From positions 62,001-126,000 of the forward strand of contig JAKCPI010015025.1 in the NCBI GenBank assembly GCA_023213315.1: DNA of 64,000 nt. Reading direction: 5' to 3'. The position numbers and the translations under genes were made by a program. The DNA comes from Euborellia annulipes. Lineage: Eukaryota; Arthropoda; Insecta; Dermaptera; Anisolabididae. Under the pieces are notes generated by a model. It was not told where the DNA came from and did no database searches. It was given only the letters and a program-made list of their open reading frames with translations. This document shows, piece by piece, positions 31,065 through 42,202 of the stretch (the stretch's first letter is position 1; each line of letters opens with the position of its first letter).

Positions 31065-31337
31065 AAAGAGGCGGAGCTAGGCGGTTGGTGGGGCGTTAGA
31101 GGGCACCCGGCGGCCGCGACCCAGCTCCATTGATTAGTTCGAGAGAGTTCCCTCTCCCTTCGACCCCAAACAACACGCACACACACAATTGATCTTGACC
31201 AGCCTCACAGAAGAAACATCGAGTCAAGCGACAGATCCTCTTTCTTCCAGAGTCAAATTACTTTAATAAATAGCTACACATGTACACAACACCCCTCTTT
31301 TTTAGGTTCTCTTCTCTACCGATGGACGATTCAATGA
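31065..31337. other. GC-rich island with TATAAA
   Basis: CTATAAAGAGGCGGAGC followed by a run rich in GGCGG and GGGGCG, a CA run, and AATAAA near 31264. Could be a promoter or the remains of an LTR. No matching second copy or clear TSD was found, and neither reading is established. Confidence 0.2.
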
Positions 31338-31593
31338 GCCCTCGGGGCTTGGTGTAGAGGTTAGCGTGCTAGCTTCGTATACCAAACGTCGTGGGTTCGG
31401 ACCCCAGGCAGTCCGATGATTTTATTTAAGCCATTTGGATACCAGATGCCTTAAATAAGAATGCCTGGACCCTAATATAGACTAATTCATAAATAACGGT
31501 TATCGTAAAAGTCTTATATGGCCTAAGTTACCGAAAAGACTGTGTGAATGTGAGTGTGAATGGGAAAAAAGTGTGAATGTTTAAAAAAAAAAA
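31338..31593 (+). mobile_element. SINE-A, full length
   Basis: Complete. TSD ACGATTCAATG at 31326-31336 and 31594-31604. Confidence 0.9.
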
Positions 31594-31665
31594 ACGATTC
31601 AATGCCCGAGTTGACTATGTCACATATATTAAGCCAAATAATTATGTCAGTGTTTATATATTTGA

Positions 31666-32205
31666 AAAGTCTGGTGTGATTGTCGCACCAGATTTTTTAT
31701 GTCGACATGTATATAGTTTCCGCCGGTATTTTAGAATTCAGATGTAAAATTTATAAGTATGGGAAAATATTTATATTTTGTAACCATGGCAACCATTTCT
31801 CCTATCTTTCCTATGAAGTACAAGAGTAAAGTGGTCTTCAGAAGATTTCAATGGCAAAATGAGAATATACATTTTACAAAGCATCTAAAAAATAATTGAT
31901 TTTTAATCAAAATCATTGGAGCGAATTTTGAGAAAATCGGAAAAAACTGAAAAACTTCATCAGTAAAGTACTAGTACTCTGACCGATTTTGATAAAAAGC
32001 TTATTTTCACGCTCCCGGGGGGTGTTTAACTTGAATACAAAATTTCAACCTTCTAGCTCAATTCCTTCATGCTTTAAATTGAACACAGACAGAACATGTT
32101 GCGAAAACCACATTTTCGGACTCAGGGGACCTCAAAACGTGTATATCCATGAAAATATCGACATTGATTTTTGACATGAATTGTATAGGCCTACTTTATC
32201 TCTAT
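31666..32205 (-). mobile_element. Family C element
   Basis: Starts with a shortened terminal hairpin (TCTGGTGTGATTGTCGCACC) and includes the CATGGCAACC, AGTAAAGTACTAGTACTCT and GGGGGGTGTTTAACTT blocks. The terminal palindrome is only vestigial near 32185-32205. Confidence 0.75.
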
Positions 32206-32393
32206 ATGGGTCATTCTTAAAAAAAAAAAATCGAAATTGGCCTTACTGAGTTGATTTTTGAACTTATTATCGATTTTTTTTAAGAACAAGTCATAGTTTA
32301 TGTCTTGTTTGATTAAAATAATATAGTGGTCCCCAACTTATTTTTAACATAAACAGTTTTAAAAATAAAATAAAATAAATGAAATAGACAATT

Positions 32394-32732
32394 GCCATCG
32401 GTCTTGGCGTAGTTGGTAGCGCCCCTACCTAGTATACAAGGGTCGAGGGGTCTTATATGGCCTGAGTTGCCGAAAAGACAGTGTGAATGCGAGTGTGAAT
32501 GAGAAAAAAGTGTGAATGTTTAAAAAAAAAAAAAAAAAAAAGGTCGAGGGTTCGGATCCCAGGCAGTCCGATGATTTTATTTAAGCCATTTGGATACCAA
32601 AGGGTTTGAATAAGAAGGCCTGGGCCCCCAATAGATATATTAAAACATACGAGTATCGTTTAAAGTCTTATATGGCCTGAGTTGCTTAAAACAATGTGTG
32701 TATATGTGTGAATGAGAAAAAAGTGTGAAAAA
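32394..32732 (+). mobile_element. SINE-A interrupted by a second SINE tail
   Basis: Head from GCCATCGGTCTTGGCGTAGT, broken at GGTCGAGGG and resumed at 32542 with the B-box and palindrome. Confidence 0.8.
32450..32541 (+). mobile_element. 5'-truncated SINE-A tail
   Basis: Starts TCTTATATGGCCTGAG and ends in poly-A. The TSD GGTCGAGGG (32441-32449, 32542-32550) shows a clean insertion of the tail alone. Confidence 0.85.
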
Positions 32733-32971
32733 TCCACTATTGTTGACCCTCGTTTACATCTCAAAGACTCCAATTCTTTTTTTCGTTCTCATGGACCCCT
32801 TGTAGAACGTCGTCGACCCCTGGGGGTCGTTATAGACCACTTTGGGAATCACTGTTTTAAGGAGTGACCTCGCCACGTTTTTGTCCTCAAGTTGAATATC
32901 CTATTGTGAAGTTTCACTCATCTATAATGTGATTGAAGACGTTTTTTACTTTCTCTTACCCTATCAGGGGT

Positions 32972-34136
32972 CAGGGATGGGCGTTAATCAGTTACATGTA
33001 TTTGAAATACAAGATACCAAATACAATATTAATTGGTATCTTGTAACTCGTTACAGCATTGGCAAAGTAATTGTTATCTTGTATTTCGTTACAATTTTTT
33101 AGTAATTGGTATCTGAAATTCGAGATACCAAATACTTTTTTTTTTTTTATTTGCCGCCGTGTAAAAAGTCTTGCAAAGGGAAATCGTTTTAATTTATTTA
33201 ATATTACTGTATGTAATCGTCGAGTGGGTTCTCTGCTCCGGATCTTAGTAAAAACCAGTAACGAGAAGTCAATCAATCCGCCAAATTTTCACTCTTCGTT
33301 AAAAAACTTTTTTGCTTTCTTCTTTCAACCAGCTCTCAACGACTAAATCTTTGTTCTTCTGCCCCAGTTGAAAGATTGTTTTCATTTGCGGGTTTATTCA
33401 TTCTCCATCAAGTTCCAGATTATCCGACAAAACTTTTGAAAACTTGGTTTTTTCGAACCTTTTCATATTTTTATAAATAAATTTTTTTTAGTGTCATGAC
33501 TAATTTTATTGTTTTCGATTTTCCAAAGGTATTCTCCAATATAAGTTTAGCTGCCACTTTCCTAAACTAAATTTATTTAGGGTTCCAAATAGAGCCCTGC
33601 ACGGGCCGATTTTTTTTTGGCCCAGACCGGTCCGTGTCCGTATTTTTTTTTTTTGACTTCCCGCCCGTACCCGGCCCGTAATTTTTTACCATTCTTCAGG
33701 CCCGCCCGGAATTTTTTCAAACCCGCCCATACCCGCCCGAGATTTAGTGAATGAAAGAACGAATGTCTAGCAATTTTTAAATAAAATTTCATTTGCATGC
33801 CCGTCCGCCCGAACCCGTTTATTTAGACTTGCTACCAGCCCGTAATTTTTTCATGGCCTCCAAAGCCCGCGGGCCGGGCGGGTAACGGGCCTACGGGCCA
33901 ACCCGTACCCGTGCAGGGCTCTAGTTCCAGAATTACCCCACCAAAAAGTATTTTAAAATCAAGGAAAAATTTGTTTGTAATTGGTATTTTCAATGTATTT
34001 GAAATACGTAATTGGTATCTTGTATCTCGTTACACAAACCCGTGAATAATTGGTATCTTGTATTTCGTTACAAAAATCTGAAGTAATTGGTATTTTGTAT
34101 CTCGTTACTCAAAATCGAGTAACTTGCCCATCCCTG
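32972..34136. mobile_element. hAT-like element 2 of nest
   Basis: Ends CAGGGATGGGCG and TTGCCCATCCCTG. A perfect 8-bp TSD, TCAGGGGT, lies at 32964-32971 and 34137-34144. Interior contains many AATTGGTATCTTGTA-type repeats. Confidence 0.85.
33590..33923. mobile_element. hAT-like element 3 of nest
   Basis: Ends TAGAGCCCTGCACGGG and CCCGTGCAGGGCTCTA. Flanks GTTCCAAA and GTTCCAGA match at 7 of 8. CCCGCC-rich interior. Confidence 0.8.
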
Positions 34137-34432
34137 TCAGGGGTGTATATAGAAATTCTTTTCGGGGGGGGGGGGCTGAACTCAAAAATTTTTCTGCGGA
34201 AATTTTTTTTTTTTTAAGAAATTAAATTTTTTTCACACAAAATTTTTTGCGGAACATTTTTTCTTTCAAAGTTTTGCACTCTGCGGAAAAATTTGTTGCG
34301 CTGATGTCTGTATATCCCTATATATGTATAACTTATGTGTTTATAAAATTTCGGGAGGGGGGGGCGCCCCCCCCCCCTTATATACGCCCCTGTTCCCTAT
34401 ATATGAAATATATATAGAGAGAAAGTATTGTT

Positions 34433-34960
34433 TCTTTTAATATTAATCTTCCATTCTGTTGTTTTATTTTATTTATTTTTTATTTAATTTCTTTTGTATG
34501 TTCGTTCCCCTTTTATTTTTTTGTAAATGACTATTGCAATCGAGTATAAACAGTTGAATGGCATAGAGAGAGAGAGAGAGAGATAGGCCCTGTCCATTGG
34601 GAGATGTTTGTTTTGTCATTTGTCAACAAACATTAACTTTCTAATGGAGTAGAGAAAGAGAAACTCTTTCTCTTTGATCACGCATTATTTATTAATTAAT
34701 TAAATTGCTCCCCTCTGACGTCACACTCTTCTTTTTCTAAAAGTATTTCAGATAAGAAAAGAAGACGTGAAATAAATAAGATAATATTGAAATGAACTCT
34801 TTTGCCATGAATATTAATTACAAAACTCCATTTGTTGGTGAATTGTTTGGGATTTCTCTATCCAACTAATCTTGCTTGTAGTTGAGACTGTGATGTGATT
34901 AAAATGGGGATGGAGATATCAGCCAAATTGGAATGCACGAGGTTCAATTAAACTCCCAGA
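34433..34960. other. AT-rich unassigned DNA
   Basis: (GA)n at about 34566-34584. Confidence 0.4.
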
Positions 34961-35003
34961 ATAAGACGTTTCGGCCTGAATTTATTTGGCCATCCTCAGT
35001 TAA
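34961..35003 (-). ncRNA. Hammerhead-like motif, solitary arm
   Basis: On the minus strand: stem I TAA/TTA, CTGAGGA, extra T, stem II GGCC/GGCC with an 11-nt loop, GAAAC, GTC. No second arm was found. Confidence 0.5.
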
Positions 35004-35054
35004 TGGAACTTATACACTTACTACCCGGGGGGCTTCGCCCTACCTAAAATAATC

Positions 35055-35510
35055 AATAAATGACTTTTGACTTGAGCAGTTTTTCACGTAACGTATAGAT
35101 CTGGCAACATTGCATTTATCAGCTGTTTATTTTAAATCTTAAAAGCCTTCAATTTTATTTTATTTAATATATTACAATGATTAATGCAAATCAGTTTAAA
35201 CACAATGGACGATTTGCGAGAAAAAATATCGTAAAATGGAAAAAAAAAAATGTAACTGACATCGAGAAAAGAGAATTATTTTATGCGGCGTTGCCAGACT
35301 GGTCTGAGTCTCGTGACTACCTTATTTTTAAATATTGGCGACTGTCATTTTGGAGAATCTTTTGACTTTCTTGTTAAAATATCGTTAAAAGATTTCTGCA
35401 GAAACTTTTGATTTTATGTTTAACGTATTCCTCGGAAGGGAATTGATTAAATGTGAGCTTTTTGTTTTTTTACCTATTGCAGATGTGGCTATATAATTCG
35501 ATATGTGTGC
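35055..35510. mobile_element. Family I element, both ends lost
   Basis: Matches 16670-17110 closely. A short open frame from 35177 (MINANQFKHNGRF...) is also present but broken in the other copy, so it is probably not coding. Confidence 0.65.
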
Positions 35511-36046
35511 GTTTCGTCGTTATTCCCCATAGACTACATGTTAAATTTCAATTTTTTAATAATTAATTACACGATAACCCTGCGTCAGATCTGCTTCAAA
35601 ATTTTATTTTATGCGTATGTGATAGTGATTAATAATATATTAAAAAATTAGCTTTTAATCTAACACCTACAAATTTGTCCACTAATCTCCATGTTCAACA
35701 GTTAATTTAACAACAACGATCTCATCATAAAGTCAACTAATAACTTTGAATTCCAATAATTTTTTCTGGGGGTGGATCTTAATGTCCTAAATAAATCGTT
35801 TTGGGGTTATTTAAGCATCCATCAGCCTATCACTCGAATTGCTGTTGCTAAAGCAATTGACAGGCCCTTGGGCCTTATTTCATGCTTTGTCCCATCATCC
35901 GTCAATTATAGACTATCGATTTCACATGTATTTTATCTAGTTCAATTGCAAAACTCGAAATATTTTAATATTTTTTTTTTTTTTTATCAAAAATAGACAT
36001 TTTCAATCTACTCCAATAAAAACAAAATGTATAATTAAATAAATAA
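35511..36046. other. AT-rich unassigned DNA
   Basis: Nothing recognised. Confidence 0.4.
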
Positions 36047-36710
36047 ATTACTTTCTCTTACCTATATGTATATGTTAATATATAGAGAGAGAAAGTATTG
36101 GATTCATGTCAAAAATTCGATGTAGAGATTTTGATGGATATATACGTTTTGAGGTCTCCTGAATCCAAAAAAGTGGTTTTCGTGACATGGTCTGTCTGAG
36201 TGTGTGTGTGTGTGCCTGTGAACAAAATATCTCAAGAACGAAAAGAGTTAGGAGGTTGACATTTTATATTTAAGTTAGGCACCCCCATGGGACGTGACAC
36301 GAAGCTTTTGAACAAAATCGACCAAAGAGTACTAGTACTTTACTGATTCACTTTTTCAGTTTTTTTCGATTTTCTCTAAATTTGCTCCAACGATTTTTTT
36401 TTAAATTGAAAAATCAATTATTTTTTAGATTCTCTTTAAAATGTATATTCTCATTTTGTCATTGAAATCTTCTAAAGACCACTTTACTCTTGAACTCCAT
36501 AGAAAAGATAGGAGAAATGGTTGCCATGGTATGAAAATATAAATATTTTCACATTTAAATTTTACATCTTGAAAATCGAATGTTCCGTACTGTCGGAAAC
36601 TAAATACATGTTGACACAAAAAATCTGGTGTGACAAGCACAGAACACAACTTTCGATTACCGAAAGTAAGAGAAAGTTGAGTGCTGTGCTCCAGTCACAC
36701 CAGATTTTTA
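36047..36710 (+). mobile_element. Family C element, full length
   Basis: Palindromic end ATTACTTTCTCTTACCTATA at the left, terminal hairpin AATCTGGTGTGAC..GTCACACCAGATT at the right, and all internal blocks in order. Confidence 0.85.
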
Positions 36711-37027
36711 TTTTAATGGTCTTCTTCAAATTTTTTTTTAATTATTATAAAGGATAAATAAATCTACATCAAAAAAAAAAATTCAACTTGAAAAATAAGG
36801 ATCAGTCTACACATACATAGGTATTTTTTTTTTGCTTAAGATTTATGAATAGATGAATTTCCTGGAATTGACGTGTATCTCGCTTTGAAAGGAAATAAAC
36901 CGCAAATCTTTTTGCTGTTTCTAAAAGAATTCTTATTACCTTTATTTTTTTCCTCTGAAAAGAACTAGTTAAGAATAAAGAAAGAAGATTCCTCGAATGG
37001 GTCCAGACATCATCCATCAATTATTAC
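36711..37027. other. Unassigned DNA
   Basis: No recognisable feature. Confidence 0.4.
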
Positions 37028-37195
37028 TAGAGCCCGGATGTTCATGTAGCTACAATCAAACCTTAAAATAGGCATGCATGAATGCACTATAAAATGACCA
37101 AATAAGCATATTAAAGGGAAAAGACAGTAAAAATATGCTCTATCACAAATTGAGTCGCATTTTATATTATATAATATTTTTTTTTTTTTTTTTTA

Positions 37196-37695
37196 TAATA
37201 AGCGATTTCGCCGGGGGGGCCTGGCAACGGAGAAGATCAACAGTAACCACAATCGTTGCGGTTAAGTGATGCCAAGCACAGCGAAAGCTCGGGAATGGTG
37301 ACCCGGGCAATCAAATCGAAAGACGCCCTCTCATCCTTGGTCTCTCTTCTATAGCTTCCGAATTAAAATCAATTATCCCACCCAATGCAACATATACACG
37401 GAACACAAGAGAGGCATCGTCCCAGCATCCCTATGCTGTTCAGATCACGACTAACAGAACTAGTCAATTCCAATCTTCATTTGTCCCCGTGACCTCCCGT
37501 GATTGGAACAAGCTCCCTGCGTCTATCTTCCCCAAAACCTACAATCTTCAGACATTCAAGTCTAATCTCAACAGGCATCTTCTCAGTTCCCGCAGTTGAG
37601 TTTCCCCTTTATGCTTCTCCTTTTGTTTTTATTTTCTTCCTGGCTGCATGTGACTATTGGTCATTATAGGTCTTCGGACCTTATGCACCCATTCC
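37196..37695 (+). mobile_element. LINE 3' segment (CR1/L2-like)
   Basis: Includes the C-terminus of the polyprotein, a 3' UTR with GGTCTTCGGACCTTATGCAC, and a poly-A tract at 37696. The 5' part (37220-37300) holds GGTTAAGTGATGCC and GGTGACCCGGG, faintly 5S-rRNA-like, which may be chance. Confidence 0.6.
37366..37599 (+). pseudogene. LINE reverse-transcriptase polyprotein, last 77 codons
   Basis: An open segment ending TGA at 37599, with ..FVPVTSRDWNKLPASIF.. and ..LQTFKSNLNRHL.. near the C-terminus. This (R/H)DWNxLP motif and short following helix close many CR1/L2-type polyproteins. The catalytic reverse transcriptase and endonuclease domains are absent, so this is a 5'-truncated insertion. 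A dead reverse copy is at 12496-12732. Confidence 0.75.
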
Positions 37696-38096
37696 AAAAA
37701 AAAAAAAAAATCATCGTGTGGAACACCCTCCGGTAGCCATCAATATTATGTATTTTCAATAAATAAATAAGTTTATCACCTCTATATGGCCTCTGTATCC
37801 GAAAAAGGTTAAAAAAAATTTTTTTCTAAATTTTCTTCGTTTAAAGACGTGTCTATGTAAGAACACGTTCTTTGAACGTCTTTGAAGTGACAGGAGCATA
37901 CTTGAAAGAAAAAATCGGGGACAAATTGAGGTTGAAATATTGATCTTTTACATTTACACCCTGTAAAGTGCGAAATTTTGAAAATATTAAAAATAATTTT
38001 TAATTTTTGATACATAAATACACAAAAATATTCAAAACATGCCTATTTCTTTAAAAAAAAAAAAATGATAAAATCCAATAGTTGATTGTAGCAGTA
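37696..38096. other. Unassigned DNA with SINE-tail-like piece
   Basis: CTCTATATGGCCTCTGTATC plus CGAAAAAGGTT near 37772-37810 resembles the SINE-A/B tail. The rest is AT-rich. Confidence 0.35.
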
Positions 38097-38394
38097 GATG
38101 AGGACGATAAGGAGAAAAAAAAACAGCTTCTGTTTTCTCTCTCACTACTTCATTTATTTGCAAATATTTCGTAATTGGACGTTATATGCCAGTATATGGG
38201 CATAGAACGTCCAGGTACGAAGCTCATGCGCTCAATTGTTCTCAAATATATTTTTTCCAAAATTGACAATCTCACTTATAAAATTCATATATGCACTGAA
38301 GATGGCCTCTGTATAGGAGCCGGAATATTTGCAATTAAATTGAAGTAGTGAGCGAGAAAACAGAAGCTGGTATTTTTCTCCTTATCGTCTTCAA
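38097..38394. mobile_element. Foldback element 7
   Basis: Arms GATGAGGACGATAAGGAGAA..GCTTCTGTTTTCTC and complement. Right arm contains CTGAAGATGG and GCCGGAATATT (38298-38328), a decayed ribozyme core. A second hairpin, GGACGTTATATGCC..GGCATAGAACGTCC, sits at 38177-38213. Confidence 0.65.
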
Positions 38395-38616
38395 AAATAC
38401 TAAAATATGAATGAAAAATAAGGTTGTTTTGGTTAAATTTAAAAATTAGCAAAGCATGTATTGTGCAATCTTCAATAAAAGACAAAAATATGCAGATATG
38501 CCCGGAACAAAGAAGATTATTTCGAGTCGAATATTCATGAAATGGATAACTGCAAAGTGTCAAGAGCGTATACAAGCATGCATTTTCATCAACATCCGGG
38601 CTAGTTCAGTGTATAG

Positions 38617-38855
38617 CATAGGCGTAGCCAGGGAGGTGTTTTGGGGGTTCAAACTCCCCATGAGACCCAAGCCATGACTATATATTTAAGCTCTATAATA
38701 CAAATTATATTTCATATAAGGTAAGAGAAATTAAAATATTATTACTCTAGCTGAAAAAAAAAACCAAAATGATTTATAAATACCCTAAAATAATTTTAAA
38801 AAAATTTTTCTTGAACCCCCCCCCCTCCTATCAAAAATATCTGACTACGCCTATG
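38617..38855. mobile_element. hAT-like CATAGGCG element, compact copy
   Basis: Ends CATAGGCGTAGCCAGG and TGACTACGCCTATG. Flanks GTGTATAG and GTGTATAC match at 7 of 8. Homologous to 2092-3044. Confidence 0.75.
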
Positions 38856-38952
38856 GTGTATACAGTAGGACTGATTTTTTGCTGAAGTCTCATGATTTTA
38901 TAGGCCAAAAAGGCTATAAATAATTAATATATTTTGTATTTTGTGTCATGAG

Positions 38953-39490
38953 TAGAGCCCGGATTCCTATGCAATTGCATATTCTATTTGCTAATAGATA
39001 CGTCACTGAAAACCAATTTTCTATCCGAATCATGCCCCCTTGGAGCTAGGGTTTAAATTCTATATTGCATATTTTTGCATATTTGGTCAATATTGCATAA
39101 AGTTGCATATTTAAAACTTTTTGGATATTTTAAATTTTTTTTCAGTAAAAGTTTCATTTTATTTTATTTTTTTAATTATTTTTTCTAAAAACAAAAAAAA
39201 AAAAAACAAAAAAAAAATTAATTTGACTGTACTTATATTACTGTTTTTTTTTTTTTTTAATTAAAATTAGTTTTTATTGCGAGACCAATTTTTTTTTTAT
39301 CATTTCCTTTCAAAAATAAAACACCATTAGTTTTACATCAGTAGAAATCATGATTTACCTTTAATTGGAAGCCATTTACTTAATATTTTTGCCATAAATA
39401 TATTGCATATTTTGCTGCATATTTTAATACTTTTACTGCATATCATATGGCATATTTAGCGGTTTTTGCTGCATAAAAATCCGGGCTCTA
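38953..39490. mobile_element. hAT-like TAGAGCCCGGATT element
   Basis: Ends TAGAGCCCGGATT and AATCCGGGCTCTA. Perfect 8-bp TSD GTCATGAG at 38945-38952 and 39491-39498. The interior repeats TTGCATATT. Confidence 0.85.
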
Positions 39491-39498
39491 GTCATGAG

Positions 39499-39910
39499 AA
39501 ATGTTTCGAGGAACAAATTTCTCTGGCCGAAAGCAGATTGCACTGATAATAGTATAATATGTTTATATTAATGGAGATTATAGCAAACACTTGAGGATAA
39601 TCTTGTTAAGTGGCTATTGAGGTTAAAAGAGCAAGTGATGATGATGCCTCCCTCATCTTCTTCATTGACTTTAACTGATATATAAAAAAAAAAAAAAAAA
39701 AAAGATTTGCATTTGCATCCTTTCTTTTTCTTGGCTCTGCTTCTAGCCAAGGGAATTTTAATCAACTAACCACCCACAAGAGGCTTCTCAAATAGTGACC
39801 TTATAGACATTACGACGGTACATCATTTTTTTCTTGAAAATGCCCGCTTTTATTTTGGTTATTACGGATCGGCATATTTGGGAGAAAGAAATTAATTTTA
39901 TAGAAAAATA
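39499..39910. other. Unassigned DNA
   Basis: Poly-A tract near 39687-39704. No feature recognised. Confidence 0.4.
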
Positions 39911-40604
39911 AAAAAATCTGGTGTGACTGTCGCACAGCACACAACTTTCTCTTACCTTCGCTAATCGAAAGTTGTGTTCTGTGCTTGTCACACCAGATTT
40001 TTCGTGTCGATATATATTTAATTTCCGCCAAGATATTAGAATTCAAGATGTAAAATTTATAAGTATGTGAAAATATTTATATTTTGTTACCATGGCAACC
40101 ATTTCTCTTATCTTCCCTATGGAGAATAAGAGTAAAGTGGCCTTCAGAAGATTTCAATGGCAAAATGAGAATATACATTTTAAAGAGAATCTAAAAAATA
40201 ATTGATTTTTGAATTTAAAAAAAAAATTGTTGGAGCAAATTTTGAGAGAATCGAAAAAAACTGAAAAAGTGCATTAGTAAAATACTAGTACTCTTTATTC
40301 GATTTTGTTCAAAAGCTTCGTGTTACGTGCCATGAGGGTGCTTAACTTAAATATAAAATTTCAGCCCCGTAGCTCAATTCCTTCATGCTTAAAATTGAAA
40401 ACACACCCACCCACCCACTGTGAAAACCACTTTTACTTTCTCTTACCCTATATATGAAATATATAGAGAGAGAAAGTATTTTGGATTCAGGGGACCTCAA
40501 AACGCGTATATTCATCAAAATCTCGACATCAAGTTTTTTGACATGAATCCAATACTTTCTCTCTCTATATAATTAACATATATATAGAGGTAAGAGAAAG
40601 TAAA
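39911..40604 (-). mobile_element. Family C element, full length
   Basis: Terminal hairpin at 39911-40008, palindromic end at 40550-40604, all internal blocks present. An additional palindrome sits inside at 40432-40480. Confidence 0.85.
40432..40480. repeat. Solo family C palindrome inside a C element
   Basis: TACTTTCTCTTACCCTATAT and its inverse, placed between CCACTT and TTTGGATTCAGG where other C copies have no insert. Confidence 0.7.
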
Positions 40605-40630
40605 AAAAGATATGCAATCAAATTCTCAAC

Positions 40631-40715
40631 CATTTGATTTGACTACAAATCATTTGAAATAAATAGGGATGGGGTCTAAATGGCCTTAGTTGTCGAAAAA
40701 GACCTTAAAAAAAAA
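40631..40715 (+). mobile_element. SINE-B tail, 5'-truncated
   Basis: TTTGATTTGACTACAAATCA, GGGTCTAAATGGCCTTAG, CGAAAAAGACC and poly-A. TSD AATTCTCAAC at 40621-40630 and 40716-40725. Confidence 0.75.
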
Positions 40716-40725
40716 AATTCTCAAC

Positions 40726-41210
40726 ATTTTTTTAGATTTAAATAAGTGAAGTTCAGTAAAAAAAGATCAAAAGAGAGGGGATTTTTCAAATTCAGCCTCC
40801 CATTGGTTAAATAAAATAAAAAAATATAAACCTCAACCTGGTCCATAAAAAACACTTGCAGATGGACAACATCACAAGATGGATTTTCAAACAAATCATA
40901 TCACTTTGTCAGTGGCCCACCCTTTTTATAATTATTAGCTGAAAGGGCCCCCGAGTTTCGACTGGTTCCATCTTGTTTAATCCGGCACTGCACTTTGTGA
41001 TTCTTCTTTAAAAGAATAGCCTTCATTACATTTTCCCTTTGAAAGAATAAAAGCGTAGGATAATATGATGTTGATGTTAACTTCAGCTGTTCAACCCAAG
41101 ACCATTTCCCACAATACATAATGGTTTGTGGTTGGAATTAAATTAATTTATTTTTCTAACAAATAAAGACATATACACAGTATATTTGCAATATATACGA
41201 GTATAAATTT
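40726..41210. other. Unassigned DNA
   Basis: Nothing recognised. Confidence 0.4.
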
Positions 41211-41752
41211 AAAAAATCTGGTGTGACTGTCGCACAGCACACAACTTTCTCTTACCTTCGGTAATCGAAAGTTGTGTTCTGTACTTGTCGCACCAGATTT
41301 TTGTGACGACATATATTTAGTTCTCGACAGTACGGAACATTCGAATTTCAAGATGTCAAATTTATAAGTTTGGGAAATTATTTATATTTTGTTACCATGG
41401 CAACCATTTCTCCTATCTTTCCTATGAAATACAAGAGTAAAGTGGTCTTCAGAAGATTTCAATCGCAAAATGAGAATATACATTTTAAAGAGCATCTAAA
41501 AAATAATTGATTTTTGAATTTAAAAAAAAAATCGTTGGAGCGAATTTTGAGAAAATCGAAAAAAACTGAAAAAGTACATCAGTAAAGTACTAGTACTCTT
41601 TGGCCGATTTTGATTAAAAGCTTATTTTTCCGGTCCCGGGGGGTGTTTAACTTAAATATAAAATTTCAACCTCCTAGCTCTTTCCGATCTTGAGATATTT
41701 TGTTCACACACACACACACACAGAGACAGACCATGTCGTGAAAACCTCTTTA
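41211..41752 (-). mobile_element. Family C element, palindromic end lost
   Basis: Terminal hairpin and internal blocks through the CA run and GACCATGTCGTG. Stops where a CCGACCCCACATCGCGGG repeat begins. Confidence 0.8.
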
Positions 41753-41803
41753 CTGCCGACCCCACATCGCGGGATTAATAAAGGCAAAGAAATGAAGAAG
41801 AAG
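41753..41803 (+). repeat. Family M motif
   Basis: CTGCCGACCCCACATCGCGG then GATTAATAAAGGCAAAG. Related inverted versions occur at 46750-46780, 51785-51810 and 59905-59930. Confidence 0.4.
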
Positions 41804-41810
41804 AAGATAT

Positions 41811-42202
41811 CTTGGGGTCCAAGCATTCTTATTTGAACCCTGTTACGCATTAGTGTGTCAAGCGCAAGCTACCGAGTTTTGAGAAAATTAACATTAAAGT
41901 TTTTTGTTTACATTGGATTCTATATAATTTTTCTTGTCAATTGTGCAAGTAACATTAAATATAAATTTTTTTAGGACATATTTCATAAAAAATACTATTA
42001 ATTATAGCATTTGAAACAATATTCCGTGCTTAACTCAATTTTGCATTTTTTTTGCCGCTTGACACACTAATGCATAACAGGGTCCATATAAGCCCTTTGG
42101 TATCCAAATGGCTTAAATAAAATCATCGGACTGCCTGGGATCCGAACCCTCGACCCTTGGTATACAAGGTAGGCGCGATATCAACCAGCCAAGCCCGAGG
42201 GC
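41811..42202 (-). mobile_element. SINE-A split by family H element
   Basis: Tail-side piece ATCTTGGGGTCCAAGCATTC ends at about 41839. Palindrome and head resume from 42088 and end with AGCCCGAGGGC. Confidence 0.65.
41840..42087. mobile_element. Family H element
   Basis: Inverted ends CCCTGTTACGCATTAGTGTG and CACACTAATGCATAACAGGG, extended by TCAAGCG. Non-coding, about 250 bp. Confidence 0.65.

Larger units (their letters stand above)
32324..32854. mobile_element. hAT-like element with SINE inside
   Basis: Ends TAGTGGTCCCCAAC and TTTGGGAATCACTG. No clear TSD. Confidence 0.45.
32965..34392. mobile_element. hAT-like element 1 of nest
   Basis: Ends CAGGGGTGTATATAG (read through the nested insertion) and CTTATATACGCCCCTG. 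Flanking 8-mers TACCCTAT and TTCCCTAT match at 7 of 8. The interior has G and C runs. Confidence 0.7.
32943..34432. repeat. Family C palindrome split by nested hATs
   Basis: TTTTACTTTCTCTTACCCTAT ends at 32964 and ATATGAAATATATATAGAGAGAAAGTA resumes at 34401, the two halves of the family C end palindrome. Confidence 0.65.
37028..38603. mobile_element. Possible hAT-like element holding a LINE end
   Basis: TAGAGCCCGGATGTT at the left and AACATCCGGGCTA at the right are inverted. CATGCATG-like sequence follows on both sides. No TSD match, so the pairing is tentative. Confidence 0.4.

Noticed and set aside
33577..33798. Minus-strand frame rich in Gly-Arg-Ala
   Set aside because: It lies inside the CCCGCC-rich interior of a short hAT-like element.
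35177..35365. 62-codon frame in family I
   Set aside because: The other copy at 16796 has stops in the same frame, so it is unlikely to be under selection.
37220..37310. 5S rRNA gene
   Set aside because: Only GGTTAAGTG and GGTGACC-type words resemble 5S; the flanking helices cannot be formed.
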